Source: Desulfobacteraceae bacterium (GTDB taxonomy: Bacteria; Desulfobacterota; Desulfobacteria; Desulfobacterales; SURF-7). From it: DNA of 5,631 bases. This document shows, piece after piece, positions 1-5,489 of the stretch. Under the pieces are notes generated by a model. It worked only from the letters and a program-made list of their open reading frames with translations, did no database searches and had not been told where the DNA came from. A program made the translations under genes and the position numbers. The stretch is from NCBI GenBank assembly GCA_030618925.1, contig JAUXCK010000214.1, forward strand, positions 1 to 5,631, read 5' to 3'. Each line of letters opens with the position of its first letter. The first letter of the stretch is position 1.

Positions 1-70
1 GTGCCTGCTTGCCGAAACCGATAAGTGTGAAGTGGCTAAGGCATGAAATCTAAATTACTTGAACGTCATT

Positions 71-109
71 CTTGCTCTTAATCCAATTTAGATCATGATT
101 AAGAGTAAG
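71..109. repeat. Inverted repeat facing the tandem repeat
   Basis: CTTGCTCTTAATC (71-83) is complementary to GATTAAGAGTAAG (97-109), the first copy of the tandem repeat, at 12 of 13 positions. The single exception would be a G-U pair in RNA. The loop is 13 nt. Because the right arm is a repeat unit, the left arm could also pair with the second copy (115-127), giving alternative hairpins. A second set of arms (48-56 with 85-93) uses the loop and would compete. There is no T run after it, so it is not a standard terminator. Confidence 0.7.
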
Positions 110-144
110 AGTAAGATTAAGAGTAAGAGTCAGATTAAGATAGG
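97..144. repeat. Degenerate 18-bp tandem repeat built of hexamers
   Basis: The unit GATTAAGAGTAAGAGTAA occupies 97-114. It recurs at 115-132 with one change (final TAA to TCA), followed by a 12-base partial copy at 133-144. Each unit is three related hexamers (GATTAA, GAGTAA, GAGTAA), so there is both a 6-bp and an 18-bp period. All copies are purine-rich on the plus strand. It lies about 60 bp before the SPOR-domain gene. Such repeats vary in copy number by slippage; whether this one affects expression is unknown. Confidence 0.85.
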
Positions 145-178
145 GATTTGGGGTTGACCAACGGTTTTAGTGACACCT

Positions 179-202
179 GAGGAGGGGGGATGAGATACTG
201 AC
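179..202 (+). promoter_or_regulatory. Ribosome site with a three-codon mini-ORF before the SPOR gene
   Basis: The strong Shine-Dalgarno GAGGAGG (179-185) is 17 nt from the ATG at 203, which is long. It is only 4 nt from another ATG at 190, which opens a three-codon frame (Met-Arg-Tyr) ending in TGA at 199-201. One base later the real gene begins. The in-frame TGA at 191-193 rules out any start further upstream for the long ORF, so 203 is its first possible ATG. Ribosomes may load on the mini-ORF and restart, or the long spacing may simply be tolerated. Confidence 0.5.
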
Positions 203-1666
203 ATGCTGCAAATGGTAAGACATACCGCCCTTCGTATCTGGGCGGCGGTTTTTCTGGGGGGAGGCGCATGCCTTCTGGTGGTATCTGTATTCCCTTCAGG
301 CATCGGACAGACACCCACTCTGATGATGGCCGGGGTGATCTGGGGCACATTCTTTTTTGGGGCTGGTTTTTTAATGAACCACCTGGGGCTGTTCCTGGTC
401 AACCGTTTGATTTCCGAAGCCGGGGCCTGGGAGGTGGCAGGAGGCTATGAAGCGGCTCAAAAAACATACGGCAGAGCTGCTGCCCTGTTTGACAGTTTTT
501 TGATATCCCCCATGGGCAGAAGAAAAAAAACAGTCCTGCTTCTGTCCAAAATAGCGCGGTTTTACCTGGCGCGGGCCGGAGAAAACAGGGAATCGGAAAT
601 TTATGTCATATCTTATCTCAAGAGGGTCCCCCAGGACAGAGAGGCGGCTGAAATTTGGCTGCAGCAGATGATCGGCCGGAAGGAAGTCAAGGAGGAATAT
701 CATTCTCTGGCAGGGGCTATCGGTGAGGCCCAGGCAGACCATCTGGATGTCCAAAAGCTGCTGGCCCGGTTGTATCTTTCCGCCCACCGATCTGACTTTC
801 AGGCCCTTCAGACATACCGCCGGGTAATGGCCGGCGCAGATAAAAATGGGGATGCCATGGCAGGTGACCTTGCCCGTCTTTTTCTGGATCAAAGACGTAT
901 GGATGAGTGGGCGCTTCAGGTTTACCTTAAGGCATTGAACGGGCAAAAGGAAAATCAAGGTTTGCTGCAAGGCATCGCAGCCTGTGTCCGAAGGGTTCAC
1001 CAGACCGGGGAGAACCAACTTCTATTGCAATCGGCCCGAAGGCATCTCCAGGGGATGGATGAGAAAGTGATCGAACAGATGTGTGAAGAATTTGATCCGT
1101 GGATGACAAGACCGCCGGATGCCGGGGTGGACCGGAGAGGCCTGTTCTTGAGGCGTTCCATAAAACAGTTTATCGGGTTTATCATAAATTCAGTAAAACA
1201 ATCGATTCGCCGGGGGAGGGACCACACCCGGCAGTTCATGGGTCTCATTCAGAGGTTCGTACAGGTCAAAAAGGTTTTCAAGTGGGTTGTTTCATCAGTT
1301 CTGATTTTCGTCGTCATCATTTTTATTGTCAATACGATCAATCATCTTGTAAAAACACGCACCCGCATCACACGCATCAGTGAACCTGTCGATAGGGCCG
1401 TCACCCGTCAGGCAAACGACCGCTTTACCATACAGGTCGCTGCTTATCAAAAATCCGAATATGCCAAAAGGGTGGTGCGTCAGTTGAAGAAACAAAATAT
1501 AGATGCATTTTGGACCGAAGCTGAAGGGGCGAAACGAATATGGTATCAGGTCCGAATTTCTCATTTCCCTGATAAACAATCGGCTCGAAACTATGGCGAA
1601 AAGCTAAAATCCACTGGAATTATTGATGATTTTTATGTTTCGAACTATGAGCGCAACCCGGATTAA
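203..1666 (+). CDS. Membrane-anchored TPR-like protein with C-terminal SPOR domain
   Basis: This 487-residue protein is probably an inner-membrane cell-envelope factor. Two hydrophobic helices lie near the N-terminus (about 10-30 and 39-68), followed by a long soluble helical region (about 70-310). Part of that region, around 182-247, reads like tetratricopeptide repeats (LARLFLDQRRMDEWALQVYLKAL pattern, residues 223-245). A basic amphipathic stretch (315-358) leads into a third membrane helix (359-378). Residues 408-482 match the SPOR pattern: an FTIQVAAY start, a mid-domain WYQVRISHF strand and a final FYVSNY. SPOR domains are known to bind peptidoglycan strands lacking stem peptides, mostly at division septa. 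The predicted topology puts the repeats in the cytoplasm and SPOR in the periplasm. No gene symbol is justified. The start at 203 is the first ATG after an in-frame stop. The gene stands alone, with a terminator 25 bp after its stop. Confidence 0.85.
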   Translation: MLQMVRHTALRIWAAVFLGGGACLLVVSVFPSGIGQTPTLMMAGVIWGTFFFGAGFLMNHLGLFLVNRLISEAGAWEVAGGYEAAQKTYGRAAALFDSFLISPMGRRKKTVLLLSKIARFYLARAGENRESEIYVISYLKRVPQDREAAEIWLQQMIGRKEVKEEYHSLAGAIGEAQADHLDVQKLLARLYLSAHRSDFQALQTYRRVMAGADKNGDAMAGDLARLFLDQRRMDEWALQVYLKALNGQKENQGLLQGIAACVRRVHQTGENQLLLQSARRHLQGMDEKVIEQMCEEFDPWMTRPPDAGVDRRGLFLRRSIKQFIGFIINSVKQSIRRGRDHTRQFMGLIQRFVQVKKVFKWVVSSVLIFVVIIFIVNTINHLVKTRTRITRISEPVDRAVTRQANDRFTIQVAAYQKSEYAKRVVRQLKKQNIDAFWTEAEGAKRIWYQVRISHFPDKQSARNYGEKLKSTGIIDDFYVSNYERNPD

Positions 1667-1690
1667 CGAATTTTGAAAAGGGGGCATTAG

Positions 1691-1733
1691 ATAAAAGGCT
1701 AAAGGATTGCGCACCCTTTAGCCTTTTATTTTT
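1691..1733. terminator. Intrinsic terminator, probably bidirectional
   Basis: A perfect stem pairs 1691-1705 with 1715-1729 (core AAAAGGCTAAAGG with CCTTTAGCCTTTT) around a 9-nt loop. A T-rich tail (TTTTT, 1729-1733) follows on the plus strand, fitting termination of the SPOR gene. On the minus strand the stem is followed by TTTTATC, so it can also end transcripts of the convergent small exported-protein gene, whose stop is at 1772. Confidence 0.9.
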
Positions 1734-1771
1734 ATCATTGAGAGAAAATCCCGGCGTTGACCGCCATATCT

Positions 1772-2191
1772 TTAATTCAGAAACGGCATGCCGCCGACAC
1801 CGACATTCATATCACTCATGGGATACGGCCATGTTTTTACCCATTTTCCGTCTTTCAATACCTCAAATTTCTTTGCATTTATGGATTTATACTTCACATG
1901 AAGCTTTCCGGAGATTCGGACAATTTCATTGATATGTCTTGCCAGGACTGCGCGATCCATGTTCGGCACCATATAAAAATCAGTATCTTTGGTATAGAGT
2001 ACAAAAAATCGCTCAGTCGCAACCAGGGGATCTTCCCTGCCGACCGGACAGGTCTTGCCGGTGGAGATGCAGTTTAATCCCTGAATCGTCCCCTCTATCG
2101 CCACATCCTTTATCTCTGTTGATTCTGCTGCCCATGCCGAAGATACAACAAAAAACAATAACACCGTCATAATAAGAGCATTTTTTTTCAT
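1772..2191 (-). CDS. Small exported protein with paired cysteines, family not recognised
   Basis: This protein has 139 residues. The N-terminus is a clear Sec signal peptide: MKKN, a hydrophobic run at 5-18, then AWA with probable cleavage after Ala21. The mature part is about 118 residues and starts acidic. Notable are an IEGTIQGLNC stretch, two cysteines seven apart (Cys41 and Cys48, the latter in TCPVG), a VPNMDRAVLARHINEIVRISG segment (75-95) and an aromatic C-terminus (GKWVKTWPYP). The alternating beta-strand pattern suggests a small beta-barrel of OB-fold type, but that is a guess. The cysteines could form a disulfide in the periplasm or bind a ligand; CxxC and CxxCH motifs are absent, so it is not a c-type cytochrome or a thioredoxin-type enzyme. 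The start is well supported by GAGGTG (2196-2201) 4 nt upstream. It is monocistronic and convergent with the SPOR gene. Confidence 0.8.
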   Translation of the reverse strand: MKKNALIMTVLLFFVVSSAWAAESTEIKDVAIEGTIQGLNCISTGKTCPVGREDPLVATERFFVLYTKDTDFYMVPNMDRAVLARHINEIVRISGKLHVKYKSINAKKFEVLKDGKWVKTWPYPMSDMNVGVGGMPFLN

Positions 2192-2272
2192 GTTTCACCT
2201 CATCCCCAGGGCTGTCATATCCCTGCACAATTAAAGGGTTATTATTTGCCGTTTACGGCCGACCTGTTTGTT

Positions 2273-2300
2273 AACATATACACTTTTTATCATTAGGCAA
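2273..2300 (-). promoter_or_regulatory. Candidate sigma-70 promoter for the small exported protein
   Basis: Read on the minus strand, TTGCCT (2295-2300), a 16-nt spacer and TATGTT (2273-2278) match the -35 and -10 consensus at 4 of 6 bases each. The implied start is about 75 bp before the ATG. A short hairpin GCCG-TTTA-CGGC (2248-2259) would lie early in the transcript. The match is moderate and the region is AT-rich. Confidence 0.35.
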
Positions 2301-2427
2301 GATACTGGCCCGAATTGGTTCAATAAGCTTTTTTTGGGGTAACCTTTTAGCCCAACACCGACATCGGGGAAAATAGCTATTTATGGATGGACCGGTTAAT
2401 GCATTCTGACAGAGTCTATATCGCATG

Positions 2428-2474
2428 AAAAAACGTTTGGCAACACCTTGTATGCCGTCAAGTTCGTTTTTTTT
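2428..2474 (+). terminator. Possible terminator-like hairpin with A-tract and T-tract arms
   Basis: AAAAAACG (2428-2435) pairs with CGTTTTTT (2465-2472). Inside, GGCA (2439-2442) pairs with TGCC (2453-2456) around a 10-nt loop. The right arm runs into eight T in total. The layout resembles a terminator of a short RNA ending just before the nadE promoter candidate, but the helix is interrupted and I found no clear promoter feeding it. Confidence 0.3.
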
Positions 2475-2486
2475 AACAAAAAGGTC

Positions 2487-2515
2487 TTGACACTGCGGGG
2501 ATAATTGAAAAAACT
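2487..2515 (+). promoter_or_regulatory. Candidate nadE promoter
   Basis: A perfect TTGACA box (2487-2492) follows an A/T-rich stretch (2467-2482) that could act as an UP element. At 17 nt spacing the -10 position (2510-2515) reads AAAACT, a poor match. GATAAT (2500-2505) is a good -10 hexamer but only 7 nt from the -35, so the two cannot be used together. A weak -10 would fit an activated promoter. The implied leader is roughly 115-120 nt. Confidence 0.35.
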
Positions 2516-2526
2516 AGAGGAATCTT

Positions 2527-2620
2527 TCATGACCTGTGCAGGGCGTTGATTTGTCATGATGGGGCGGGGGCAGGTCTGACATTATTAATAGCTGTTTCCA
2601 GCAATGGATGAACGCTGGAA
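2527..2620 (+). promoter_or_regulatory. Structured nadE leader with competing hairpins
   Basis: TCATGAC (2527-2533) pairs perfectly with GTCATGA (2553-2559). GACCTG (2531-2536) pairs perfectly with CAGGTC (2571-2576). The two stems share 2531-2533, so they exclude one another. A third hairpin, TTCCAGC (2596-2602) with GCTGGAA (2614-2620), has an ATG at 2604 in its loop. CCTG-TG-CAGG (2533-2542) is also a short palindrome that could be a protein site. No known riboswitch is recognised. Confidence 0.35.
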
Positions 2621-2639
2621 TGGCGCAATAAGGGGTAAC

Positions 2640-3473
2640 ATGCAACCGATTTCAACAGACTATGAGAAAATGTTTACCAATATAACAAGGATCGCCGGCC
2701 AATACCTTATTAAAAACAAGACCCTTAAATCATTGGTGGTGGGTATCTCAGGCGGCATTGACAGCGCGTTGACCTGTGCGCTGGCGTTTGAGGCGCTTAA
2801 GGAGATGCCGGGCGTGAATTTGATCGGGCGGAGCATTCCGATTGAGACAAACACAGCCCGGGAACTGGAGAGCGCCCGCAGGATAGGGGATGCGTTTTGT
2901 GATCAATTTGAATCAAAAGATCTTACGGCAGCCTATCTGAATCTTTATGGGGAATTGGTTACAGGAACCGGGCGCAGGGACGACGATTCGACTGAAGAAA
3001 AGATCCGGAGGGGGAATCTCAAGGCACGGGTGAGGATGACATATCTTTTTGATCTGGCGCATGTTGAAAAGGGCATGGTGTTATCCACTGACAACTATAC
3101 CGAGCTGTTGCTGGGCTTCTGGACACTCCATGGGGATGTGGGCAATTACGGATTTCTCCAGTATCTGTGGAAAACAGAGGTCTACGGCCTTGCCCGATTT
3201 CTGGTCGATGTGTACAGGAAGGCGGGCGCAGAAGACAGGGCCGGCGCATTGCAGCAATGCATTGATGCCATACCCACGGATGGTCTGGGCATTACCGCCA
3301 GTGATTTTGACCAGATAGGGGTTTCCGATTACGAAACGGCAGATCTGATGCTGATCGATTATTTAAATGGAAATGCAGAAGAATTAGACCACCCGGTCAT
3401 ACAAAGACACAGGGGATCGGCCTTTAAACGTATGGATCCCCAGAGTATTAAGCGGGATATGATATTTCAATAG
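2640..3473 (+). CDS. nadE: NH3-dependent NAD+ synthetase
   Basis: NadE converts deamido-NAD+ to NAD+ using ATP and ammonia, the last step of NAD synthesis in the cytoplasm. The 277 residues carry the PP-loop SGGIDS (37-42) that binds ATP pyrophosphate, the RRGNLKAR segment (123-130), STDNYTE (149-155) replacing the usual GTDxxxE, WKTEVY with Lys178 at the usual TKRQ lysine, and IPTDGLG (211-217) in place of the usual KxPTAxL loop. There is no N-terminal nitrilase-type glutaminase domain, so the ammonia-dependent form is indicated; length matches that group (about 250-275). The usual KYGDGG motif reads LHGDVG (163-168), marking a divergent subgroup. I chose ATG 2640 because AAGGGG (2630-2635) sits 4 nt before it; an in-frame ATG at 2604 would add 12 residues but has no ribosome site and lies in a hairpin loop. 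It converges on the sulfatase gene 27 bp away. Confidence 0.93.
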   Translation: MQPISTDYEKMFTNITRIAGQYLIKNKTLKSLVVGISGGIDSALTCALAFEALKEMPGVNLIGRSIPIETNTARELESARRIGDAFCDQFESKDLTAAYLNLYGELVTGTGRRDDDSTEEKIRRGNLKARVRMTYLFDLAHVEKGMVLSTDNYTELLLGFWTLHGDVGNYGFLQYLWKTEVYGLARFLVDVYRKAGAEDRAGALQQCIDAIPTDGLGITASDFDQIGVSDYETADLMLIDYLNGNAEELDHPVIQRHRGSAFKRMDPQSIKRDMIFQ

Positions 3474-3503
3474 TGTCCAAAAGGGATTCAAGGATGGACA
3501 CTA
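3471..3503. terminator. Inverted repeat joining the two convergent stop codons
   Basis: TAGTGTCCA (3471-3479) and TGGACACTA (3495-3503) form a perfect 9-bp stem with a 15-nt loop. The first three bases are the nadE stop codon; the last three, read on the minus strand, are the sulfatase gene stop codon. Both genes therefore end with the same sequence. There is no T run on either side, so a classic intrinsic terminator is not shown. It may protect 3' ends or help bidirectional termination. Confidence 0.6.
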
Positions 3504-5234
3504 GTTCGTCTCAAAGAGCCCCATAAATTTAACCAGGTTAATCATGCCGCCGTCTATTTTTATATCTCCCTTTACCAGGGCAGCAGCAGGGTTGCGCATT
3601 TTCGCCCCTATTTCTTTCCAGATATAAGAATTTATTGTTACGGTGATCTCGGGATTTTCCGGAAATTGCGGCCGGACTTCAGCAACCCCCCTCCTGACAT
3701 GAATCGTATACGCCTCGCCGGTATCCGGAAAACGGAAGCCGACGATTTGATCCACATCTGCGCTTTTTACCGGATTAAGCCTCACCGCCATGCCGCTGAA
3801 AATGGAGTCAAGCGGTATGCTGTGGACCATGTCTTTGTTTTTCACCTGGATCTGACCGATTTCAAGCCTCCTGGATACCTCCAGGGCCTGTGTCAGGTAG
3901 TAGTTTCGGGCGGTTGCAGCGATTTGCTTTTCACCAAGTGCAGTCAGGGCGGCGGATTTGAGGTCACGGGCTTCTGCAAGGTCCGGTTCCAGGGCGATGA
4001 GTTGATCGGAAAGCTCCAGAACCCATTGGTGGTCGCCATTTTGCGCCGCTTTTCGGGTCTGTTCCAGCAGGGCATGATTTCCGCCTGCAAGATCTGAAAA
4101 CCGCCTGGCCCGTTCTTTTATCGGCAGGGGGAAAAGCGTGGTGGCATTTCCGCCAAACCACCCCAGGTATCCGTCGAAAATTGCTTTAACCGACCACTCC
4201 ACGGTCCCGTAATATTCATGAAGATAGGGCTGAGCGGCCAGATGGGGCGGTAGTTTTACCTGCTCAACGATTTCCTGAGGGGTCAGGCCCTGATTGATGC
4301 CCCTTATGGTCTGGTCGTGGACAAACTGAATGGCATCACGGTAATTTGTAAGGGTTTCAAAAATTTGATTTTCACCGAAGATGGGACGTGTATGACCGGG
4401 TACAAGGTATTCGGGCCGCAGGTCCCGCATTTTATCAAGGCTCTTGACCCACAGGGTCACATCCCTATAGGCAGTGCCCCGGATGGCATATAAATTTGGA
4501 AAGGACTTGTAAAAATTATCAGCAGGCAGCAGCACTTTTTTTTCGGGCAGCCAGACAATAATTTGATCATTTGTTTCTCCTGGCGCGTGATAAAGTTCGA
4601 TTTTAAGCCCGGCGATGTCAAGCGTAAGGCGCTCACCAGAAAAGGTCTTATTGGGCCTGATCAGGCCGATGGTGCTTTTTTCATCAAATGCCAGAAAAGG
4701 CCCGATACCGCAGTTGATCAGACCGCCTTTTGGCAGAAGATTGCCGAACTGCCTCATGGCACGTCTGTAAGTGGTATCACGGGTAACGCTTGCCACACGG
4801 TCCAGATAGGTCAGTGTGCTTTCATGGGCGTAAATATCCGGTATCCCTTTTTGGGTAAATGCGGTGGTGCCATAGCAGTGATCGGTATGAAAGTGTGTAT
4901 AAATAATCGCTTTGATGGGTTTTGTGGTAATTTTGTCAAAGGCGGCCTTGACCGGAGCTGCAGCTTCAGGGCTTTCCAGGGTGTCAACGATGATCACACC
5001 ATCATCCCCTTCAAGAAGGATGACATTGGCGAGTGCGAATCCAACGGCCACATAAACCCCGTCTGTTACCTTGATGATTTCCTGTTTAAATTCTTCGGTA
5101 TGAGCGGCAAGGTCAGGATGGGATCCCACATCCATCTGTTCCGGCGGTTGAGGTTTGGAACAGGCCGCAACGATCACAAGGCTGCATAAAATCATGGCGA
5201 GCCAAATCCAGGGGGGTGTTTTTACGGGTTTCAT
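3501..5234 (-). CDS. Lipoprotein alkyl/aryl sulfatase, metallo-beta-lactamase fold
   Basis: Predicted to hydrolyse sulfate esters such as alkyl sulfates to an alcohol and sulfate, as in the SdsA1 (type III) family. The 577-residue protein begins with a lipoprotein signal: a hydrophobic run at 9-22, lipobox VAAC, lipidated Cys25, then Ser26, which favours the outer membrane by the E. coli rule. The metallo-hydrolase domain (about 52-310) has THFHTDH (His114, His116, Asp118, His119), Glu220 in APGET, Asp239 in PADN and His281 in PGH. These match the SdsA1 two-zinc ligand set in order and near-identical spacing, except that Asp239 stands where SdsA1 has a bridging glutamate. Arg252 (AIRGT) fits the substrate arginine position. 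A helical dimerisation domain (about 318-450, YGTVEWSVKAIFDGYLGWFGG at 342-362) and an SCP2-like C-terminal domain (about 455-575) follow. Length is shorter than the roughly 660 of YjcS or SdsA1. Start 5234 has GGAGG (5241-5245) 6 nt upstream; a longer frame from TTG 5321 would add 29 residues ahead of the signal and run into the promoter. Confidence 0.9.
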   Translation of the reverse strand: MKPVKTPPWIWLAMILCSLVIVAACSKPQPPEQMDVGSHPDLAAHTEEFKQEIIKVTDGVYVAVGFALANVILLEGDDGVIIVDTLESPEAAAPVKAAFDKITTKPIKAIIYTHFHTDHCYGTTAFTQKGIPDIYAHESTLTYLDRVASVTRDTTYRRAMRQFGNLLPKGGLINCGIGPFLAFDEKSTIGLIRPNKTFSGERLTLDIAGLKIELYHAPGETNDQIIVWLPEKKVLLPADNFYKSFPNLYAIRGTAYRDVTLWVKSLDKMRDLRPEYLVPGHTRPIFGENQIFETLTNYRDAIQFVHDQTIRGINQGLTPQEIVEQVKLPPHLAAQPYLHEYYGTVEWSVKAIFDGYLGWFGGNATTLFPLPIKERARRFSDLAGGNHALLEQTRKAAQNGDHQWVLELSDQLIALEPDLAEARDLKSAALTALGEKQIAATARNYYLTQALEVSRRLEIGQIQVKNKDMVHSIPLDSIFSGMAVRLNPVKSADVDQIVGFRFPDTGEAYTIHVRRGVAEVRPQFPENPEITVTINSYIWKEIGAKMRNPAAALVKGDIKIDGGMINLVKFMGLFETN

Positions 5235-5310
5235 TTTTTTCCTCCGATCCTGAGATATTTTAGGGTCTGATGAATGGAAATCGTACTTTTTATTCAATGG
5301 GACACATTCG

Positions 5311-5338
5311 TAAGTAGCCAATTGGGGGAAAATGTCAA
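5311..5338 (-). promoter_or_regulatory. Candidate promoter for the sulfatase gene
   Basis: On the minus strand a perfect TTGACA (5333-5338) is followed after 16 nt by TACTTA (5311-5316), a weak -10. The predicted start would leave a leader of about 70 nt before ATG 5234. The strong -35 and poor -10 suggest an activator or an alternative start site. Confidence 0.35.
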
Positions 5339-5436
5339 GTGTTTTTCTATGGAAATTGGGTGATTCCCCGATTTTTTCAGGTGTTGATGAATATACTGTA
5401 TATAATGTATTAAATTATCAGGTTTTATGATTGATA

Positions 5437-5464
5437 TTGTCACATTGTAATTTTTATGTATAAT
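5437..5464 (+). promoter_or_regulatory. Strong-looking rightward sigma-70 promoter
   Basis: TTGTCA (5437-5442, 5 of 6 consensus bases), a 16-nt spacer and a perfect TATAAT (5459-5464) form the best promoter match in the window. Transcription would start near 5471 and run rightwards out of the window, away from the sulfatase gene. Confidence 0.6.
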
Positions 5465-5489
5465 CTTTCCGTGTATCGCCTGGAACTTG

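Larger units (their letters stand above)
1..202. other. Left-edge non-coding region
   Basis: No complete gene lies here. The first bases could be the tail of a gene entering from the left: frame 2 reads 14 residues (CLLAETDKCEVAKA) to a TGA at 44-46, and frame 3 reads 16 residues to a TAA at 51-53. Neither is long enough to prefer. The rest holds a pair of short inverted arms (48-56 with 85-93), the tandem repeat at 97-144 and the ribosome site of the next gene. A weak TTGAAC (59-64), 17 nt, TCCAAT (82-87) pair is the only promoter-like arrangement I found for the downstream gene, and it is not convincing. Confidence 0.5.
2192..2639. other. Divergent intergenic region
   Basis: About 450 bp separate the small exported-protein gene from nadE, and no convincing ORF lies inside. 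From left to right it holds the leftward promoter candidate, small hairpins at 2248-2259 and 2334-2355 (TTGGG with CCCAA), an A-tract/T-tract hairpin at 2428-2474, a TTGACA box at 2487-2492 and the structured nadE leader. This is longer than two simple promoters need. Confidence 0.6.

Noticed and set aside
97..144. CRISPR-like array
   Set aside because: The units are contiguous with no spacers and the period is only 18 bp, so this is a simple tandem repeat.
371..1018. 215-codon minus-strand ORF inside the SPOR gene
   Set aside because: It is the antisense of a gene with clear domains, has no ribosome site and no protein-like motif pattern; it is a shadow frame.
1738..2077. Plus-strand ORFs of 64 and 106 codons opposite the small exported protein
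   Set aside because: The minus-strand gene has a signal peptide and a good ribosome site; the plus-strand ORFs have neither and start beside the upstream terminator.
2316..2333. Terminator from ATTG-GTT-CAAT followed by a T run
   Set aside because: The stem is only 4 bp and AT-rich, too weak to support a terminator.
4563..5189. 208-codon plus-strand ORF inside the sulfatase gene
   Set aside because: It lies opposite the catalytic domain including the metal-binding motif; the minus-strand reading is strongly supported, so this is a shadow frame.
5235..5321. N-terminal extension of the sulfatase from TTG 5321
   Set aside because: It would bury the lipoprotein signal 29 residues inside the protein, and it lacks the GGAGG that precedes ATG 5234.
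5392..5411. LexA-like box (TACTGTATATA)
   Set aside because: Only the left half fits the E. coli-type CTGT-N8-ACAG site; the right half reads TATT, and no SOS gene is nearby.
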